The notes beneath the pieces were generated by a model. The model saw nothing but the letters and a program-made list of their open reading frames with translations. It was not told the DNA's origin and did not search any database. DNA of 64,000 nucleotides from Onchocerca volvulus (Eukaryota; Nematoda; Chromadorea; Rhabditida; Onchocercidae), in assembly GCA_000499405.2 (NCBI GenBank), contig HG738137.1:18746581-18810580 (forward strand), given 5' to 3'. This document shows positions 22,689 through 37,600 of this stretch, in pieces. The first letter of the stretch is position 1. Every line of letters starts with the position of its first letter. The position numbers were made by a program, and so were the translations under genes.

Positions 22689-25600
22689 TCATATTGCTTC
22701 TAAAATTTTTGTTCGCTGAGAATCGCCAAATTCGCGCAATGACAGATTAATTGTTGTGTTAACGTTGTGATCAATCAGTAGTTCATCATCATCATCCAAA
22801 TTTAAGTTGCTGCAATTCTTCTTTAACGTTAAATTACTTTATTGATTGAAAAGTTATTGAAGATATTAAATAAATAAAAATAAATGCATTCTGAACTTTT
22901 TGTTGGTTTGATTCCATAGTAAAATTTTGATGGCAAATCGACTATTATGACTGAGATTATGAACTTTGAAAATGAGTTTAAATTTAAAAATGAATTTAAA
23001 GTGAAAAAAATTAAAACGAACATATCTTCGAGCTCATCGTTATCTTGATCATCTGCCATAAGCGCCTCATATTCTTCCAAGCAATATCTATCCCAATCGT
23101 TCAATTCTTCCTCACCGTCAGTCTGTAATTGTTGAAATTTTTTTAAAAACCTTCCGAGAATTTGTCATTTTTACACAATTACTGCACATTATTAATTTTT
23201 CAAGTCAAGTAAAGGAAGAACAAAATAAATATCAGTCTTTTCGATCAAAGGTCAAACCACTGTAGCTCGTTCTCCTTCACTGGCCTCCTGTTCATAGTAC
23301 TTGACCCAGTTGACAAATGTATTGAAAAACCTGGTACATAAGGGGCATTTCTTGAGATCTGACAATGAAATGACATTCGGTTGCTTCGGTCGTATTAAAT
23401 CCAACAACTACAAAACATATTCATTTTCAAAATTTCTGAAATGTTGAAAATCCTAAATTAAATTAATGATTTCCTATTGAAGAATAATTTCAAGGTAATA
23501 AATTAAAAGCTTACATTGCAAATTACGTCATCAAAACGCATCGAATCGATATTATGTTGATCCATTTTATTTTTAACACCATTGTAGAAGTATTCCATCT
23601 CGTACATCGATAATACACCATCACCGTCCAAATCTAAGCATCGAAACCAGTACTCTATGCTGTAAAATTTTGTAGAAATTCAATAAATTTATTGAAGTTC
23701 AAGTTCAACAAGTTGATTTTCCATTGGATATAAACCATTTGAGAGAAGTTCCATTTAATTTATTTGCTGATTAAGGTTTTATAGTCTAATCAGCCACCAC
23801 ACAATCGTAAGATATATAAGATAGATTTAAAAAACACACAAAAAAAAAGAAAAAGGAAATACCTAGTAGGATGCCTTTTATCTTCTTCCGCAAGTAAAAA
23901 TGCGACAAAATCGGTGTATCCGATTGTTTCAAGCGCTTCACGGATACGCTTTCCTGCTGGTGATCTTGTCACTGCTCCGCTAAATATCCTATCGATAATC
24001 TGTGGTGGAAGTGCTGAAAATGATTGATTTGAATTAAAATTAAATTTTTCAAAGCATGTAATAATATGTATGCAGTTGTAATGACAACGAACATAGTCAA
24101 TGGTAATTGTTATCATAATCATGATAATGATTTCAATCATTCAATCAATAAAATGAATATATAAAATTTCAAAAAAATATATTATCTAGATATTTTCTAG
24201 ATCAAAAAATTGATATCAAATTTTTCACCTCCGTTAGAATGTTGTGACATATCGATTTTATTGATAATCAAATCGTGATCTTTGTCTAATTCATAAAATT
24301 TGCAGTATATTACATAGAAATGTTCGTAACTGAAGTAGTTTGTTATCGTATTGATATCATCTGTTGTCTCCAGCTTCCTAACTGTCTAAAAAGCTATTTG
24401 ATAAGAAGAAGAAAAAACTATTTCAGAATTCGATAAAATCGATCGATAATCCAATGAATAGGTATTACTTGATCGAATTATAAAGTAATTAATAGAATTT
24501 CCTTATCCTCATACCTTCGTCTTATTTCAAGAAATTAAGGATTAAGCAAATAAATAAGTTTCTGATATATTATAAACAAATAGTCCAACTTCATAAATCT
24601 TCAATTTCCAATTTGTTACTTACTTCTAGGAAATTCGAGCGACGCAATTCATTAATGGTAATGCGACCAGTCCATGATCGATTAACTGCCCAAAATATCC
24701 TTACTATTACCTGGAAAACTATCAGTCATCAAACAAACACAAAAAATAATAATTAAGTAACCAAACTAATTTTGATTTTAGTTTTTTATATGAGCCTTGA
24801 TTCTTATTACACGAATGAATAACCTTATTTATATGTATTTTAATAGTATAAATCTGTTCTGATCCAGAACATTTTCCCAAGATCAGATTTGACTGAGAAG
24901 CATTTCAAATTTTCATAAATAATAAATGAACTTATGGAATTAAGAAAGTGAAAAAATAAAAATTTCGATTAATTTTAGAATAAAAAATATATAAAAAAGA
25001 ATGAAAACAAACCGTTTCAACGTATCTTGAATGAAATTCTTCAGCTTCACGAAGAAAATGCAGTCCCGGAAAGGTTTCGATGAGATCTTTAAGAATCGGT
25101 GCCAGATCTTCTTTGACCAAATAATTTCGATGAGGTCCAGCTAGGGTATACACAAATCGGGCTGCTTCATCATGGGCCACAGCAGTCATCCTGGAAATAT
25201 CCAGGATGTTTCTCGTCATCCAATTTAAATTAATTTCCATCAAACTGAATCCTTAAAACCTGATCGCATATGCAAGCGCACAATGCCATCTTATCTTATC
25301 ACCTATGTTATAAAATTTGAGGAATCTGAGAAGATACTGCTGCAAAAATGGTAAGAATGATAAGTTCTTAACTGCGAGATTAGGGACTGAAATATGCAAA
25401 TGTATGATTGCTGATATTGGATATAACTGCTAACATTCGACTAGTTTAGAAAAGTTTTGTTCAGTGTATGATCAAATTTAATAAATTTCCAAGTCACGTG
25501 ATGAGAAACTTCACTGATCTTATATTTTAAATTTTTTCACAATCTTTTGCAATCACCAGAACAAAGGTAAATGATATAAGCAAATTTGGAAAAGCACCTG

Positions 25601-28600
25601 TTCCACCAAGAAGCAAAATCAGCCAAGGTAATTGGTCTAAACAGATTATTGCAGCAAGAATCATAAACAGCCCGTTTCCAATAGATAGGTATTCCGGCCG
25701 CTCTACAAACTTCGGCCATATCGATTATTCCTACCTGAATTAAATTTAAAAAGTAAAAAACAGAAAATCCAATAAAATCCAATTTCCATCATTTTTACAT
25801 AAATATATTGTACCGTATTTCCACTGTTACTGAATACATCGCTAACTCGTCTTAGTGCTGCTTCATTCTCGGATATCGAAATGGGAATTCCTTTCGGGAA
25901 AAAGAATCTTAAAAAAAAAAAAGGAAAAAGGTTAAAGGTGAACATATTTCTTTTGATTTTATTTTCGTTTTTTATTGAAAGCAATCACAGGATGCTACGA
26001 AAGATCGTTTTTCCATCCTTTCTTCTAAAAGTAGACAAGGACTGTGGAACAATATTGATTCAGATGTTTCTGAATTATTCCTTGATTGATGAATACTTGG
26101 CATAAGTGAATCCATAATCTGGAGATAACTTTATTTTAAATTATTTTGCTTACCTTGGAACATCAACTATTTGTACTTTCGGCAAAGGAGGAGTTATGGG
26201 CCATTCCGTTTCTACTTTAACTCCATTCTTCTGCAAAGAAATTTTATAACAACTTATATTTCTTTCTTCCAAATTCAAAAAAAAAAGAAAAAAATGTATT
26301 AAAAATTTAGTGCATTATATTTGCATTACTTTTTTATTCATTCACTATATGCAAGAATTCTAAACACATGGCATTCTGAATATATATCAAAGCAGATTCT
26401 GCAACAAAGGTATTCTGAATACATATTAAGGCAGATTCTTGAACATAACGGGATTCTGAATACAAGATAGATTCAAGGTAGATTCTGAAGATATAATGTA
26501 AGATTTGATAGAATCATTGTTTATTTCAAAGCAACTTAATTATACTTTAAACATAAATTGGAATCAAAAACAAAAAAAGAAAAAAAAAAGAGAAACATAT
26601 TAAAACCTTTCCAATGGTGACATTACCATCAGCTTTACTGATGCCTGTTTTTGCCATCGCATTTTTCTTTTCCATACGTCGTTCAGCAATGCTACGATGC
26701 GATTTTAAATCTTCATTTTGATCACTTAAATATCAAAATTATCAATTGTTATCAATGTTCATTTTTTAAGAAAATTTCACAAAATTATTTAACCAGTTAT
26801 AATAATTTTCCTTCCTCTATAATCAATCATGCCATTCGAAATCCAATTATTCATTTTAAATTTTGCTCATTAAATGATTATCCTGAGACAATGTAGTTAG
26901 TGAAAATACGAACCAGAAATTTCAATCAACTTTCGATAAAGTTCGAATCACAAAAAATAAAATTAATTCTACCTTGTTTTATTTTTATGTTTGCGAGATT
27001 TTATCGGTGATTGGAGCACAAAATTCTTCGCTTCTTGCAACTCTCTGCAACAACAATGATGATAAAATCAGTAATGCAATAGTCATCTTAAAAAAAACAT
27101 TAAAACCTTAAATAAATGAAGAATAAAACATTCTTAAGAAGAGCAAAACATACTTGATCTTGAGCAAATCATCCGCTTCTATTTCTATAGTTGTTATTGC
27201 TGAGGTTTTTCTGATATTATTCTGATACGGAATTTCTTCCTAAAATTTCTAATTTTAGAGTTTTCACGAAATTTTGAAGATTTTTTTAAGAATTTTTAAG
27301 AAGAAATAATTATAAAAGAGTTGTAAATGAAAGAAGATTTCTTAGAGATTGAATTGAAAAATCTTTGAAAATAATCTCAAATACAACAATTCTGATGGCT
27401 TATTGGATTTAAATTATGAAAATTGAAAATTTCATCAGTGAGAAGTCTTGAAGATTTATTCCGTAGAAATATGCCGGAAATGAAAGAGTTGAATTGACTA
27501 TTTTCAGATAGTGTACATGAACTTTCAGATAATATTGTTTCATGTCTGAAAGGTGTACATTCATTTCCGGAAAATGATGTGCGGCAATAAAAAAGCTTTC
27601 TTTTTTTCAAAATGAAAAATATTTCGATACTCATGGAAATAACACATTTAGAACGGAAAACAATTTCTTTGTTCTGCAAAAGATCCCATCACAACAGCAA
27701 AAGAGGGGGAAAGAAAATATACAGACATGATGGAAGACGATCAAGGAATATTGAATGTTGTAAATGAAATATTGTCTGTCGAAAAATAGAAGAGAAGAAA
27801 GCTTTTTGTCGCAACGATTCTAATGTATGTCTGAATCTCACCGTACTATGTAAATGAAGCATTTAATGGAGAAAAGTCTCGAGGATATTAGCCATTGTTT
27901 ATCATCGATTTCTAGTGCTTTATATTCGCTAGGAAGCAATCATTTAGCGACAATATTGATAAAATATTAAACAGTTGAACGATGTTGTCGCTTTCCTATT
28001 AAAATAATCCGAAAACTTAGTTAATGATAATGAATTGGAACATGGGCTTGGATTATCGCTCGTGTACGAATTATCGATTGTAGTCATAAGTTCGTTACCA
28101 TCAATTCGATCATTCTGATTCTTTGGAATTTGTTAAAAAACAGATTTTGGAAACTCAGAAATTATCGCCGTTTTTTGTCATACGTCTTTTTCGATTTTAA
28201 CAATCAGAAACTTTTGAAAAATGTTAGCTGTTTGAAAGCTTGGTAAATCTAATTCCCTCCGAACTGATATTGCTTAAATGATCCATAGTGTTATTTTTTA
28301 AATCGACTGTTTTATCTCAGAATAATAACAATGGCAGCAGTAGAAAACGTAATATATTTCTGAAGATTTTAATGAGACTTGTTTAGTTCAATGAACACAC
28401 GCATCCACACGTGACATACGTATCTTGCAAATAATAATAGCTTTCATGTGGCCTATAACCTATAACAGATCAATCAAGAAATATTTTTACGTCTTCATTT
28501 TGTCACCTAATCCTATAAGACTTGTGAAATGCAACGAAATCACTGCATTTTTTTTTTTTTTTTTTGGAAAAAAAAAGCGTGAACAGATCGATAAATTTCA

Positions 28601-31600
28601 AAAATTGTCATTAAGCAATTAAAGTTTTCTAAAATTTCACCTTTGCTTATTGTGACCATCACTTATTTTGATAATTAAAAAAAAAAAAGAAAAACAAAAT
28701 TCTGGCAAGATGTATCTCTAAACCTTTCATTTTTTCTACTAAACTCTACTTCGTCTCATCACTTAAATTCTTGCTCTCGTCATTCCTTCTACTCTCTCCC
28801 ACTTTTCAAACTAATCCATTTATTGAAATGAATCTGGCCACAATCACTCCCAATGAACAATAAAACATAATTTAAATATTGAATTTTTGATGATTGTGGC
28901 TTTGACATGCTGTGAAGAGTCCAGACTTTGAGACATGAAATATTAGAACAATGGCCTCACTTATCATTAAATCAGCCAAGTATTATTTCAAATGCTTGCA
29001 AAAACTATTCAACAAAAGTCCATTTCATCTTTCAATTTTCTAATACTTTCAATTTCATCAATTCGTGTTTCACAAGTACATACTATTGAATTTGTTTTTT
29101 GGATATGCAACGTTTTTTTTTTTCTTTTTCGGAAAACTGGCTCTTTACATTTTTTGTAAGTTAAACATAGAAATTGTGCCAAATTTTCTAGGCCTTTTCT
29201 ATTTGGCCACTTATCGGCTTCTAAATAAATGAGAAAAGAGCATTTAAATATATTAGATTAGTTATAAGTATTTAAAGATATTAGAATAACTTTCACATAA
29301 CAAAATAAGGCGAAGAAAGTAAATCTCTGAATTGTTCTTCTCGATAAGAAATAGAAATGTCTCCAAATCCAGAAGCCTAAATATTTATGAGTGATTGTTG
29401 ACAACTATAATAAATAACAACAGAAGAAATTAAGGAATTCTGAAGTAAGATAAAAAGGATACTGTAACAAATAGATCCATTTTTTGGAGCAATAAGAAGT
29501 ATGAATGATGATAACAGTGAATGACAGTTTCTTTTACTGATATAAAATCTTTTCGTAAACAAAATTGAATTAGTTACCTGTCTCATACCTACTTTCGAAT
29601 TACGCGAATACCAACTTACGAATCTCACGCAATTCACGCAATAAAAGTTTTAGAAGACAATAAATAACCAATTCAACCTTCGAATGAAAAAAAAAAAAAC
29701 TTCCATAAACATATGCGTAAGATTGAAGAAGAATAAATAGTAATCAAAACAATCAATTGGTACTGCGTAATGCTCATTTTTTCCTAAGGTTATAGGTCAA
29801 GAACAAAAATTGGTACTTGCCCATATCACAAAATCATTTTAACACAATCAATTCGCATCATCAATTAACAGAATCTAGGAAACTGACTTATTCTGATTTT
29901 AATAATTGTCGTGGAAAAAAATTGAAAATATTCGATAAGGAGATAAAAAAAATATAAATGCAGGTCACTGATATTTCTCATGTAACTCATTGACAAGATT
30001 TTCATGTTAAAGATCTATTTTAAAATTATTTAGCTAAGAAATTGAGTTTTTCTAACACTACCAATGAAAAGATTTTTTTGTTGAAATATGAGATTTGTTT
30101 TCGAAGAAAAAATACAAATTTGATTGAAATTAAAAAAAGAGTGGATAAAAATTTCTCGACATTTCGAAAAGATAATGTAATTTCGAATAGCTCAGAGATG
30201 TAAAAAATGGATAGGTAAATAAATAAGTGGACAAAAAGAAATGAAGTATGTTAAAATATGATGAGAGGAATGGATGTCAAAACGATAAATTTAGAGGATC
30301 GAATGATTTTCCAACTTCCTGATTTGATCGGACATATATGTATTTGTCCAGATGGATTAGGAAGAGAGGAGTGTGATAATGGATATCATCGACAAGCAAC
30401 CTGCTTGTCAACATTCTTATCAAAATATCTCCCTTATCATGTTGCCATTCTCTATCGCCGTTCGAGTTGTGCTGATAATAATAGTTTGGCTTGTCAATAA
30501 AAGTTCTTTTTAGCATTTATTCCAGAAAACTTATGATAAATGAGAGGATAGTTTCGTCCAGGATCGACTAAACTCGATGATGACCATGAAGGGAAGTAAT
30601 GATAAAGAAATTTGAAGTGATAATGATCGACATATGTCCATATCAATATTAAAGCTAACATTGTTAGAGGTACTTTGGCTTTATGATAGAATAATTTTTA
30701 CTGTAACCAAAGATAAGCAGAAATTGATAAGAATAAGGAGCTCTAGAAGATTATTTTTTTCATAGCACTATTGAAAAAACTGAAAAAAAAAAAAAATTGA
30801 AGGTAATAAGGAAATAAATGAGAAAAGTAAGAAGAAATCTGAAATTAATTGCTTTATTCATCAAATAAAGTGATATTTGTTTAGAAAAGAAGAGAATTTT
30901 AATTAAATTGATGAGTAAGGAAAGTTTCGAACTCATTTATTATTAGATCTATCGTCTTTGCAATTTGAAAAATACATAATTTCAAAATTTTTTAAATTGA
31001 TAAATGAAAAAGATGGAAATTTTGCATTTGTTATAAAATCAATTCTGGCATTGTAAATCTAAAAGATAAACGAATGATTAAATGATAGTCTTCTTAATAT
31101 TTATGATATTTTGTGGTCAAAATTCAAACCTTAACTTCGATGAATTGTTTCGATTGTGGGAATTCAAAGACCGATTCCATGCTGGAAGAAGGTTGGATTA
31201 CACGTAACGATGTACCACTTATATCGGCATGAATTACTGGCTTGGTACGATATACTGATGATCGTGGTGACATAGGCCCCAATGGTGACCTGATTGGAGA
31301 AACCTGGAGATGAATTTAAACTGAATTCAATATTTTAAAAAGTGAGATTTATAAAATAAATAAAATTGAGCATAATATCTTCATATTATAAATACATTTC
31401 TGAATTAATTTCAGAATAAGTACTCATTCAAATTTGCATATTTATTAAGAAAAAAAAAGTTTTTTGATGTGAATATTGGGAAATGGCTGTGATATGATAA
31501 GAATATGTCATCAATGGTGATAATTCACTAATATTTGTGTGTTTTTTTTGTGTCAAAGATAAGCTAAAAATTTTTTAAATTTCCCATTGCTAATTAGAAT

Positions 31601-34600
31601 TTAAATGAATTTCACATCCTTAATTTGTTTTTGTTTTTGGCTAAAAAGTTAAAGAATCAATTAAAATGAAATTGAGCCTATTTTAATCTGAATCCTTTAC
31701 ATTGGAATAACTGATTGTTATCATTTGTTACAGTTTGCGAACTAAGAGCGGAGAAGTTATAATAAAAATTAGTGTAAAATAAAGAAGCGAACCTCATTTT
31801 GTTGTCCTTCCGGACCATTCAAAGCACCGGCAATCCGTAAATTCGGAGCGCCCGGTTTCTTCTCAAATTCGGATATACGCGATGCAACACTACCATTTGA
31901 AGGTATCGGAAAATTTGGTGCACTTCCAAAACGTATGCCACTACGATTCACATAGATTGCTGCTACATTTTTCAAATATTGATGAAATTGAAGTAAAAAA
32001 AAAAAAAGCAAAAAATAAAATATTCAAAAACCGGAAATTCTCTGAACTAGATTCTCTTACATTTAATAGAATAATATACAACGACGATTAATTTCCTGAC
32101 CAATCTTACATGGATAGTTTTTGTTATATTTTTTTTATCGAAGAAAACTTTATGAAATTTATAACATAAAGATCTCACAAGTAAAACAAAAATTACCTCC
32201 ACGTGGTTCAAATCCAGCCTGTATCAGCTGTTCACGTATGTTATGTTTTGGTTTTGGATGTGGTAATCCACTAGGGGCATTATAGGTCGAACTTGTATCA
32301 CTTGTGGTATCAGGACTTGGACTATGCTTCAGTAAGGCACCATTGATTGATGATGATGATAAGGCTGCAAAAAACAAACTTTATTCGTCCTTCCAATCGA
32401 AGAAATAATTTTAGTAATAGAAAGTGAGATATTTAATCAGCGGAATCAAACGTCTTCAATATCAATGGAATTAAACATCTTCAAGAAGTACCAAATTCTT
32501 CGCTGGAAACTGAAAATCTGATTTAAATAACTCTTCTGGTGCTAAAATAGCAATAATTGTATGATAGTGAAACAGTGCAGAATATTTCAATTGAACAAGC
32601 AATATCTTCAAGAGTTCAAATCAAGCAATATGACACTACACATTGTCAATGTCGCCTTAATTCCCTTACCAAACCACTAATTATCTGACCATTAATTACC
32701 AAAATCGTTAATTATCTGATCATTCAATAAACTAAAAATATTTGATGATTTCAAAGGATTCTTGCATAACAGTATTCAGATGTGTCAACGCAAGAAGCGT
32801 TACGCTTTAAAAAAAAGTAATCATAGGCGTATGACTTCATTGGAAATTATCTGGTTTTGGATGGTTGTGATGGAAGACATAATTTCAAAAGATTTAAAAA
32901 TAGTTGACATCAAACTTCGATAACTCACTCTCTTTTTTTATAGCAGAACTTGACGAAGCTAAATCATCGAGCGGAAATTTAGCACATCCACCACTGCGGT
33001 TAAGCACATAATCACTGTTATTAAGTTCCGCTACCGCACTATCCAATGATGCAAAATTTGGCTCATTAATTAATCCTCCGTTAATATTATTTTCTTTGAT
33101 TTCTACCTGAATATATAAATTTTCTTATAATTAAAGAATCGATCGCTTTTGAAAATGATTTTTTAAATTTGATATTTGTTATATTATTTTTGCATTACAA
33201 ATTGCTGGAAATATAACAATTATTCGAAGTAGCCTACATTGTTATTGTTGATTGATGGAGGGAGAGTAATCGATCTTTTGCTATGAACACGATCTGTTAA
33301 TGGTGATGAACTCTTGGCTGCCTCTAAAAAATTTGCTTTTCGTCTTGCTAAATCATCACCAGAAAATCGTCGACCTGATCGATTTATCCCAGTTTCATTG
33401 ACCGATTCATTTTGCAATTCTATGCGTTGAGCAGCTGTTAGTGGTGATGAAGTGCGTGGTATTACTGAAATTATTGAAGATTTCAGATGGTTGAACAGGT
33501 TGTTGAATCACTGCAACAAAATGGCAAAAAAATTACTGGTAACAATCGTTACCTGAACGATTTTTGATAGTTGCTGCCCAAAAATCACCCAATTCGCTAC
33601 GAGATGTCGGAGGTCGTAATTCAGGCGCTTCGGCAGCACGACGTCGCTCAACTGCATTAGCAAGAAGTGATCGTCGTCTGAAAGGAACAGAAAACAATAA
33701 ATAATCTATTTTCCATTGTGCTAATGAAACTGACAATAAAGTCAAGCAATTTATTTACGATCAACCTCTGACTGGAATCCGAATGTTCACTAAATGTTAG
33801 ATTCCCTTGACTTGCTGATTTTGCAAGTGTACTTGTCGGCAAAGTCTTCGAGCCATTTGTAGTAAAATCAAAAGTATTCGAAATTGCCTCATCCGGTGAT
33901 AGCTCAAAATTACCAAAACGATTTCGCATCGTTGAAAATGATGATCTAAATTTGATCGATTTATTAAAGTACTCTTCACTGGATCATTGAATTTCTAAAA
34001 ATCCCAAATTCTCTTGTTTTGTTTTAGTTTTAATTCAAATTCAAATTTGCACTAATAGCACATATCTTCTCTTCCGTAACTTTTCTTTCACTCCATCTCA
34101 TAACAAATTGTTTAAAAAGCTAAAATTTCGAAACGAAATCAAAATTTCTGAAATTATTATTCAGTACAAACCGCCATTCCTTCGTTGATTTTGACATGTT
34201 GTCTTTTTCCTGTAACGGTGATTCGTCCAGAAATGCGTCTAAACTTGAATAATCAATGATAGGTGCTGTTGAAGATTTTGACGTACTTCCGTTTGCTCTT
34301 TGCTCTCCTAGAAAAAGTTTTCAATCTGCATCAGTCACAAATGTTTGCTTTTTTTAACTATTTTATCATCAGCTGTATTCAGTCTTTTTTTCATTTAAAT
34401 CAGAAATGAGTGAAAAGCTGCAGGTAAGTTTGAATTTGCTGTCAAACAATTTTTATAATTACTGACTTTTTCTTTTCGCCATAAAGTTGATTATCAAAAA
34501 AACCAATCTTATGATGTAACACTTCAATATTTGAGAATGTGGTGATATGTGATATGACTAAAGTATTCCGTCATATGTCTTACTTGTGTCGAATTCATGT

Positions 34601-37600
34601 CAAAGTGGATGTGATACCTAGTGACTTAGATATTCTCTAATAATTGCATCTAACATAAACGAGTGATTGACAGAACAATGATTCATCGTTTATGTAGTAC
34701 AAACAATTATTAGCGAATATGCAAGTGAATTGATCACTGGGTTATTCTTTCCTTTGTCGCTCGTAGAGAAGTTTACTTGGTTAACTAATTAATAGTACAA
34801 ATATTAATTGTAATTAAAAAGAATTCTCTTATTCAAGAGAATTTGCGGTATTAAATTTAAATATGATTTTGTAAAAGACACAAATACATTTAAAATTCAA
34901 AAATCTTACCACCACTAAATAAAAGCTGGTATTCAGAATCGATTACTGAAGCTGAACCATGGGATGGAGTGTTTGTTTGATAATTGATTTTATGATTATT
35001 TGGCTTTAAATTGTTTCTCAATAAATGATGCCAATTAGTAGTATCTTGATCGATGTATGGAACATCAATCAATGCATCATCATTCGATGCTTCTTTTGGT
35101 ATTGATAATTCAACAATTGGATATGTCACGTGTGTATGCTGATTTCCAGCTGGATGATAAATTAAACGTTCAACTTTTCTGTCGTCAGCGTAATATATCT
35201 AAAAAATACATGATGGAGTAGTGAAAATAAAGAAAATTATCAAATTAAGTTTTAGAAATTAAGTTCAAATCTTCGGCTTTATATTCATACAATTTGTATG
35301 AACTTGTAATCATACGATGATGCTTTGGCATAACACTGATAAGTTTGAATTACTAGTAATGAGTAATCAGAAAGAAAGACAAGTTCACGTGAAACATCAC
35401 TCAGATCTTCAAAATGAACTTATTTGTTCTAAGATATTGAATTAAAAAAATGGGTAGACATTAAATCAGTCTTTGCTACATTGGTATCTAATAATTGAAA
35501 AATTTGCAATTTGTCAGTAAAACAAAAAAAAATGTATTCTCCAACTAGACTTCATCAGGTCAAATCATCGAATGTTCAATAGTTAACTTCTTACTTTACT
35601 TATTTACTTTTCTGGATCATTACGCACTTTTCTTAACAATGCAAAAGTATCAATAGCAATCATTTTGAACTAATATGACTTCTGCTGAAAATGCATCATT
35701 TTGTAAAAGAAGGAAAGAACAAACCTGAGGTTTTTTAAATGGAAGACGATCTGTCCTCTGAATATTACGGGGAGAAAACTGATCGATTGCTTCTGTTCGA
35801 TTAGAAAATCCGGATGCGTTTTGTATTAAGTGATTTTCTGCTCGATTTGCTTAAAAAAGGTTCATTTTTTTATCTTCAAGATTCTCAAAAATTATGAAAT
35901 TCGTTTCGCTTCTTCAAAAATGTATTTCAATGGTATTTGAAATTTCGAACCTATCCGAGTAAAAAAGTTAAATGACGGCGAAAAAAATTCGATTTCCGCT
36001 ATAGAAAAATGATGATATGAGAGATTATTATCAATGAGTTTGTAATTAGAATAGGTCTATCAATCTCTTTAATGAAACAACAATTGTACCCTAATTATCG
36101 TTTTTTCTAGGTCAAGGCTTCTGCAGTCTACTAGTCAATTTAGTTTTTAATCTTAACTAAATACAGAATTTCAAATTTTCTAGCTTGCCGTTTAGTACTT
36201 TCTGGTCATGACCTATTTGATGACAGCCACTCGGTCATTTCCTAAGAGAAGAAAAAAGAGACAGAATTTCTAATTTACTGATATTGCTTGTTATTGCTTG
36301 TTGAAAAAAATACTTAATTATATTAATTAGAAGCGAAAAGTCAAACAATTATTGTGGTTACAATCACCTAAGTTTAATTCCACTTAATCAAATCAAAAAA
36401 ATTTTAATGACTAAATTGTCTTGAAAATCGACTTGGAATTTATAAATTAAATTAAAGAAAATTGTTAATTAGTTTTAATTCCTCAAAATTGCATTAAACA
36501 ATTAAGCAGTTCGTCAAGTTGACGTTTGAAAAATATCATCGTTTATTTTACAGAAAAAAAAAAAAAAAAAAAAAAAGGAAATTTTAGAAATAACCAAGGT
36601 TTTGTGAATGTAAATTGACGGAAGGATCTGAATGAGTTGCGATCAATAAATTAATTTCTTTAGCAAGTTTTGAATTCTTTATTTGCTCGCTGGATTGATT
36701 GTCCGGAATAGTAATGCTCAGGTTACGGTAATGTTCCGGTAATATGTTGTTAGGTAAACGGAGACTGAAATCGTCGTGATGCTCTTCCACCGAATAGAAT
36801 TGCTGATTATGATTTAATGGTTTTTCTGAAATGAACTAAACAAAAGCATAATTCTTTCACTTTTATCAAGTGATGATGAATTGAACTTTCATAAATGGAT
36901 GTATTACTTCAGTTTGAACAACTTGTAAAATTTGAAATTCCAATTTGAAGCAGTTCAGTCCATTTTAAACTTTTTTTTGATAGTGACAGCTCACACGTTG
37001 TCACGAAAAACGAACTTAACTGGAAATGTTTAATAAGCATGGCAAAGTACACTTGCCCTATATGCCTGAATTTTAATTCATGTTTTTTCCGAAAGATAAA
37101 AACAAGAATAAACTTTTATGCTTTATCACAAATCAAATGATATCAGTCCATTGCGATTAAAATATGAAATTTTAAAAGATATTTCAACTTACCCGTTTGA
37201 TAATCGGAAAAATTATTTTCTTCGAAATGAGAAAAATTAGTATTGTGATATGAATGTGCAGTTTCAATACGTGGTCGTACAACAGGTGTAGAATGTGAGA
37301 TATTGTTAAAACCAATTGTTCGTTGTGAACTTATTGAAGGACTATTGTGTAAGTTTAGTTGAAATCCTCCTAAAAATATCAATCTTATGTGCAGAAAGGG
37401 AGAAAAATAATTAGTTTGCAGGTTGCACGGGTTTTCCCGGTATATTTGCAAGTAAGATATAACTGGAGCATCCTGTAAAATCAGGTTATCGAAAAAATGA
37501 ACCATCACAACGTGACCAGTATAATCTTCTACAAGATTACACGACGGCCCAGCAATCTGCTCCTGTTACCCCAACGTAAATCCGAAAATTTTATTGCAAC

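Noticed and set aside
30258..30516. 80-codon open frames on both strands in a PPP2R3 intron
   Set aside because: Neither has a motif, and overlapping frames on both strands in AT-rich DNA are common by chance.
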